From contig JAREWP010000020.1 in the NCBI GenBank assembly GCA_029001845.1, forward strand, positions 62,001 through 126,000: DNA of 64,000 nucleotides, given 5' to 3'. The notes beneath the pieces were generated by a model. The model saw nothing but the letters and a program-made list of their open reading frames with translations, was not told the DNA's origin and ran no database searches. Shown in pieces: positions 60,684 through 64,000 of this stretch (within the stretch, counting starts at the first letter, position 1; every line of letters starts with the position of its first letter). This DNA comes from Candidatus Magnetocorallium paracelense. Lineage in GTDB: Bacteria > Nitrospirota > Thermodesulfovibrionia > Thermodesulfovibrionales > Magnetobacteriaceae. Both the position numbers and the translations under genes were made by a program.

Positions 60684-61798
60684 TAGACGTAATTATTGTG
60701 AATTATTTTTCCGCCTCTAAAACCATTGAAACCATAAAATTGCTGCTACGAGAAAAAATTGCAAAAAAGCTCGATATATGGGTCGTAGACAACAGTGCGT
60801 CAGAAGAGGAGCGGGAATTATTGACTGCAGGAACAGGAGGCAGGGCGAAGATGATTATGAATTCGGAAAATGTCGGTTTCGGCCGAGCCTGCAATCAGGT
60901 TTACGATAAAACGGACAACGAATATGTTCTCCTTCTGAATCCTGACGCCTATTTGCTGCCGAGCGCACTTGAATCTTTGCAAATTTTTTTGAGAGATAAT
61001 AAAAGAGCGGCTGCCGCAGGGCCGACAATATTTTGGGACAGGGCATGCCGTTGTTATCTGCCGGCAAGCATTTTACCTTCACATTGGGACGTTTTTTTAA
61101 GTAATGATATTGGAGGCATATTGGGGGCCTTGGTTGACAGCTATGCAATGAGTAAAAGAGAGAGGGCAATGAAATACTGGCTCAGCAGGAAACCTCAAAA
61201 ACAGAAAAGTCTTTCAGGGGGATCGGTGCTGCTGCGACGCGCTGCTGTGAACAGGGTCGGAGGTCTTTTTGATCCGCAATTTTTTTTATATTTCGAGGAC
61301 ACTGATCTTTTTGTCCGCCTCAGGCAGCAAGGTTATGAACTCTATAACCTGCCCGATGCAAAAGCAGTACACGCTTTTAACTACTGCGCAAAGGAAGAAA
61401 CCGTATGGAAATCGGAACATTTCGAAAGCTCACGAAAAAAATTTATTAATAAGCACCACAGGAAAAGTAAGTTCCGTGACTATCTCTACAAAGGAGCCTC
61501 TTTTTTCGGAAGGAAACCTTACAACCCCGACATAACGGATCTGGGACTCCTGAATGAGCCGCCTGACTTTGAAGTACCCCAAAAATGGAGGAAACGCTGG
61601 CTCCTTGAATTTTCCTTAAACAGTCGATTCATTCCATCGGCAGGCATGTTCGGTACCGGTGAGACAGCAACTTATCCTACGGAGGCAAAGGAGATTATGA
61701 CTCCGGGCAGACAATTTGTAAGAGTGGGGCCCGACAGGGGAAAATGTTTTGAGCCCGTGCTTTGGACGTGGACATATAATGGTAATCAGGATTTTTGA
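60680..61798 (+). CDS. Glycosyltransferase family 2 (rhamnosyltransferase-like)
   Basis: The 372-residue protein opens with MIDVIIVNYFSASKTIETIKLL, has IWVVDNSASEEERELL, NSENVGFGRACNQ and the metal-binding LLLNPDAYLLPSALESL, then SGGSVLLRRAAVNRVGGLFDPQFFLYFEDTDLFVRLRQQGY: the standard order of WbbL-type GT2 enzymes that often transfer rhamnose. The last about 90 residues are unusual and include a Pro-rich tail. Translationally coupled to the methyltransferase gene before it. Confidence 0.9.
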   Translation: MIDVIIVNYFSASKTIETIKLLLREKIAKKLDIWVVDNSASEEERELLTAGTGGRAKMIMNSENVGFGRACNQVYDKTDNEYVLLLNPDAYLLPSALESLQIFLRDNKRAAAAGPTIFWDRACRCYLPASILPSHWDVFLSNDIGGILGALVDSYAMSKRERAMKYWLSRKPQKQKSLSGGSVLLRRAAVNRVGGLFDPQFFLYFEDTDLFVRLRQQGYELYNLPDAKAVHAFNYCAKEETVWKSEHFESSRKKFINKHHRKSKFRDYLYKGASFFGRKPYNPDITDLGLLNEPPDFEVPQKWRKRWLLEFSLNSRFIPSAGMFGTGETATYPTEAKEIMTPGRQFVRVGPDRGKCFEPVLWTWTYNGNQDF

Positions 61799-61809
61799 AT
61801 CTATGAACC

Positions 61810-61968
61810 AAAAAACAGCAGTCAGCTATCAGCGGTTAGCCTTCAGCTATGGTAAGTATTGATGTGATGCCAATAATAAGCTTCACCTTACAGGTGAAAG
61901 CATGTTTAACAATAAAGTGTTGCAATTAAATAGCTGACAGATGATGGCTGACAGCTAAATGTTTTTTT
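61810..61968. mobile_element. Dispersed inverted-repeat element, family A, copy 4
   Basis: 159 bp with left arm AACAGCAGTCAGCTATCAGC, interior GATGCCAATAATAAGCTTCACC and right arm GGCTGACAGCTAAATG plus T-run. It starts 12 bp after the GT2 stop, in a 313-bp gap that holds no gene otherwise, and is placed where a terminator would be expected. Confidence 0.75.
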
Positions 61969-62111
61969 GGATAAAACCTGTGATATAAACCTTAATTAGT
62001 CGCTTATAAATGAAATCATGCGCAAAAAAGCAACAATATTTTTTAACTTACCCCTTATGCCTGTTGCCTTGAGCCTTATAACCTGTTTGGTTCAGGAAAT
62101 GCCGGGTTAGG

Positions 62112-63851
62112 ATGATGGACAATAAAAGAGCTCAAGATTTTTCGGGACTTCCGGAGCCATATCATATTCTGGCAATGTCTCAGCATGCCAAATATGGTGC
62201 TGTCGAGTATTTTCACAGCGGATTGTTTGATGATGGTGACAGCCTTGCAAAACTGCCTGAAGCCAGGCAGCGTATGTTTGCACATATCATCTCCTCTTTG
62301 CCTGCAGCAGGGAGGATTCTTGTTGCAGGAAAAATTACGAACCAAATGGCGGATGCGCTGCAAAAACGAGGTCTTAACGTAACCGCGGCCTCTCATAGTG
62401 AAAAATGGTTCACCATACTTGACGATGCTTACAGCGGTTTTGAAAAACTTCAATTTTACGAATACTCCGATATTAAAGGTGAGTACGATATTATTCTCGT
62501 GATGGAGCATGCATGCTCTTTTCATTACATAACATTTTTTAACACGTGCCATGATTTGCTGACAGACAAAGGAATGCTTCTTGTTCTTGACAGCTTTGCA
62601 TTATGCCGTACTCTCCTTGATAAAAAAGACACCCTTCCTTTGTGGGAAATCGTTCTGTCCCAGGCTGAAAGATGCGGATTTAAATTAATCGGCATGGAGG
62701 ATTTAACGGAAAATGTAAAACAGACCCCTCTCTCTTATATGGACACTCTGAAAGAGTATTACAATACATCCGGTTCCGTTGAAACCGACGTAGCCGAAAC
62801 AACAATAAACGCTCTTGCGGAAATGGCGGAAAAATATGCAGACCGCAGTTATGGTTATCTCTTTGCAAAATTTCAAAAAGACGAATCACCCAGGTGGAAA
62901 CCTGTACTGACCGGCAGACAAGACAGCGACAGAATCAGGAGACTTTTTGAAGAGGTATTTGCGCCTAATAAAATGAGCGACTCTCTATGGGAGTGGAAAT
63001 ACGGAGCCGGCAGAGGTACAGGGGTTGCCGCGTGGACAGAGGGAGAGATGGTGGCCCATTATGGCGGGATGGAGAGGAGAATATCTTATTTCGGTCGGAC
63101 GGAATCGGCAGTTCAAATAGCCGATGTCATGGTTTCCGACAAAGAGAGGGGTGTTTTAACAAGAAAGGGGGCGTTCTTTGTGGCGGCCTCTACTTTCCCG
63201 GAGTGTTTTGTAGGATATGGCGCCAGGTTTTTGATAGGCTTCGGTTTTCCCAACAGACGAGCCATGCTTGTTGCGGAAAGGATGAAACTCTATGGAGAAG
63301 TAGATCGCATGAAGGGCGTCAGATGGCAGGCCGGCGGACAAAGGCCCCGCCTTACAACAGGAATCAAAGAGATAGAAGATGCGCCATTGAAGTGGGAAAG
63401 CGTCATTAACTCGTTGTGGAGTAAAATGAGTGAGGAGCTTACCGATGCAATTGTCGGAATCAGGGACTGGGAATATATCAGGCATCGCTACCTGATTCAT
63501 CCGGAGCACGACTATCATGTGTTACTGGTTCACAGCAGAATGACAGGTGCGGGAAGAGGTCTCTTTGTGCTTCGCCACCATGAACATGAAAGCAATCTTC
63601 TTGACATAGTAGCGCCAATGTCCGAAATCCCTTTTATTATAGGAGAGGCCAAAAGGGTTTGCGCCCTCCGTGGAACTCCGTCTCTATTTACATGGATCAC
63701 AGAGACCTTTGCAGAAAAATTCTTATGCCACGATTCCGAGATAACGGATATCGATGTGAGAATACCTACCAGTATATGGACTCCTGGCCCCGATAAGAAA
63801 GAATTGAAAGACAAATGGTGGCTGATGAGCGGTGACACTGATTTTCTATAA
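62112..63851 (+). CDS. Methyltransferase-like plus GNAT acyltransferase fusion
   Basis: The 579-residue protein seems bipartite. Residues about 30-180 form a degenerate Rossmann methyltransferase-like domain (AAGRILVAGKITNQMADALQKRG, YDIILVMEHACSFHYITFFNTCHDLLTDKGMLLVLD), with the glycine-rich SAM loop poorly kept. Residues about 280-570 match the large GNAT/acetyltransferase fold (IRRLFEEVFAPNKMSDSLWEWKYG, VADVMVSDKERGVLTRKGAFF, GFGFPNRRAMLVAERMKLY). This fold is known from proteins that acylate amino-sugars in surface glycans. It probably modifies the glycan made by adjacent genes. Catalysis by the first domain is doubtful. Confidence 0.75.
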   Translation: MMDNKRAQDFSGLPEPYHILAMSQHAKYGAVEYFHSGLFDDGDSLAKLPEARQRMFAHIISSLPAAGRILVAGKITNQMADALQKRGLNVTAASHSEKWFTILDDAYSGFEKLQFYEYSDIKGEYDIILVMEHACSFHYITFFNTCHDLLTDKGMLLVLDSFALCRTLLDKKDTLPLWEIVLSQAERCGFKLIGMEDLTENVKQTPLSYMDTLKEYYNTSGSVETDVAETTINALAEMAEKYADRSYGYLFAKFQKDESPRWKPVLTGRQDSDRIRRLFEEVFAPNKMSDSLWEWKYGAGRGTGVAAWTEGEMVAHYGGMERRISYFGRTESAVQIADVMVSDKERGVLTRKGAFFVAASTFPECFVGYGARFLIGFGFPNRRAMLVAERMKLYGEVDRMKGVRWQAGGQRPRLTTGIKEIEDAPLKWESVINSLWSKMSEELTDAIVGIRDWEYIRHRYLIHPEHDYHVLLVHSRMTGAGRGLFVLRHHEHESNLLDIVAPMSEIPFIIGEAKRVCALRGTPSLFTWITETFAEKFLCHDSEITDIDVRIPTSIWTPGPDKKELKDKWWLMSGDTDFL

Positions 63852-63888
63852 GCTCTGCCTGAATGCATCATCAGGTAACGAGCAGGAC

Positions 63889-64000
63889 ATGGAAAAAACT
63901 ACTTTAAGAACAGGTTTTACAACCGGTGCATGCGCCGCAGTCGCAGCGAAAGCGGCGATGCAATTACTGACCACCGGAATCGTGTCCGACAATGTAGAGA
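63889..64000 (+). CDS. cbiD: Cobalt-precorrin-5B C1-methyltransferase, N-terminus only (cut by window)
   Basis: The reading frame MEKTTLRTGFTTGACAAVAA continues to the window end. LRTGFTTGACAAAAAKAA is the invariant start of CbiD, which methylates C1 of cobalt-precorrin-5B in the anaerobic cobalamin pathway. An AGCAGG stretch precedes the ATG. Only the first 37 residues are present; the pathway genes presumably continue to the right. No cobalamin riboswitch is visible upstream, and the gap to the preceding gene is only 37 bp. Confidence 0.9.
   Translation, partial: MEKTTLRTGFTTGACAAVAAKAAMQLLTTGIVSDNVE

Noticed and set aside
63852-63888. Cobalamin riboswitch before cbiD
   Set aside because: The gap is only 37 bp and has no B12-box.

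Overview
The window looks like a chromosomal segment of a flagellated, Gram-negative, probably anaerobic or microaerobic bacterium of low-to-medium GC. Supporting genes are lspA, RND and CusCBA envelope pumps, a Wzy/Wzz-type surface polysaccharide cluster, an octaheme c-type cytochrome, KamA and a sigma-28 flagellar promoter. The gene set (YdcH-like protein near lspA, multiheme cytochrome, HD-GYP regulator, Rpn nuclease) would fit Deltaproteobacteria sensu lato or Nitrospirota. That placement is inference. I see no ribosomal RNA, no intact transposase and no CRISPR.

Layout. 1-4.7 kb: the N-terminal two thirds or more of an RND pump (minus strand), an Rpn-family nuclease with a strong internal start, and a translationally coupled glycosyltransferase. 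4.8-9.7 kb: an orphan giant GAF / pyruvate-kinase-like phosphotransfer protein. 10.5-17.4 kb: galU, then lon-thiL-secreted glycoside-hydrolase-like gene. 18-26 kb: a methyltransferase (minus) and an exopolysaccharide operon (O-antigen ligase/polymerase, two tandem Wzz paralogues, two small membrane proteins, GT4), ending at a decayed gene and a response regulator. 26.8-31.6 kb: an octaheme HAO-like cytochrome, then ruvA-ruvB-GT39-like (minus). 32-34 kb: a sigma-28-driven pair including FlaG, a VanZ-like protein and tRNA-Lys. 34.2-42.5 kb, all minus: a divergent ClpX-like unfoldase with an overlapping partner, ilvH-ilvB-ilvD, a YdcH-like protein, a 49-residue zinc-finger protein, lspA and kamA. 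42.8-48.4 kb: HD-GYP phosphodiesterase, oligopeptide-binding lipoprotein, DUF1640-like protein, a flavin-reductase remnant, Nudix and LOG proteins. 48.4-55.2 kb: cusC-cusB-cusA. 55.4-64 kb: small ORF, Wzt-like ABC ATPase, AAA/PD-(D/E)XK protein, methyltransferase and glycosyltransferase genes, methyltransferase-GNAT fusion, and the start of cbiD.

Functional themes. Surface glycan synthesis dominates (galU, Wzy, two Wzz, GT4, two GT2, GT39-like, Wzt, several methyltransferases). Between these genes lie three families of small non-coding inverted-repeat elements that look like MITEs. One family of about 134 bp has three complete copies, each flanked by a 10-11 bp direct repeat, two of them perfect, which is direct evidence of transposition.

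Most interesting items: (i) the rpn gene has a textbook Shine-Dalgarno and in-frame ATG inside it, predicting a separately translated C-terminal protein as in known Rpn intragenic antitoxins, and that C-terminal region carries 13 four-residue repeats; (ii) a ClpX-like unfoldase keeps the pore loop but appears to lack the zinc domain and the ClpP-docking IGF loop, and has a tightly coupled small partner gene; (iii) a 1,621-residue protein with ATP-grasp and swivelling-His domains but no PEP TIM barrel; (iv) an AAA-ATPase fused to a PD-(D/E)XK nuclease with a MITE inserted 20 bp upstream; (v) a two-codon ORF behind a perfect Shine-Dalgarno in the leader of the HAO-like cytochrome.
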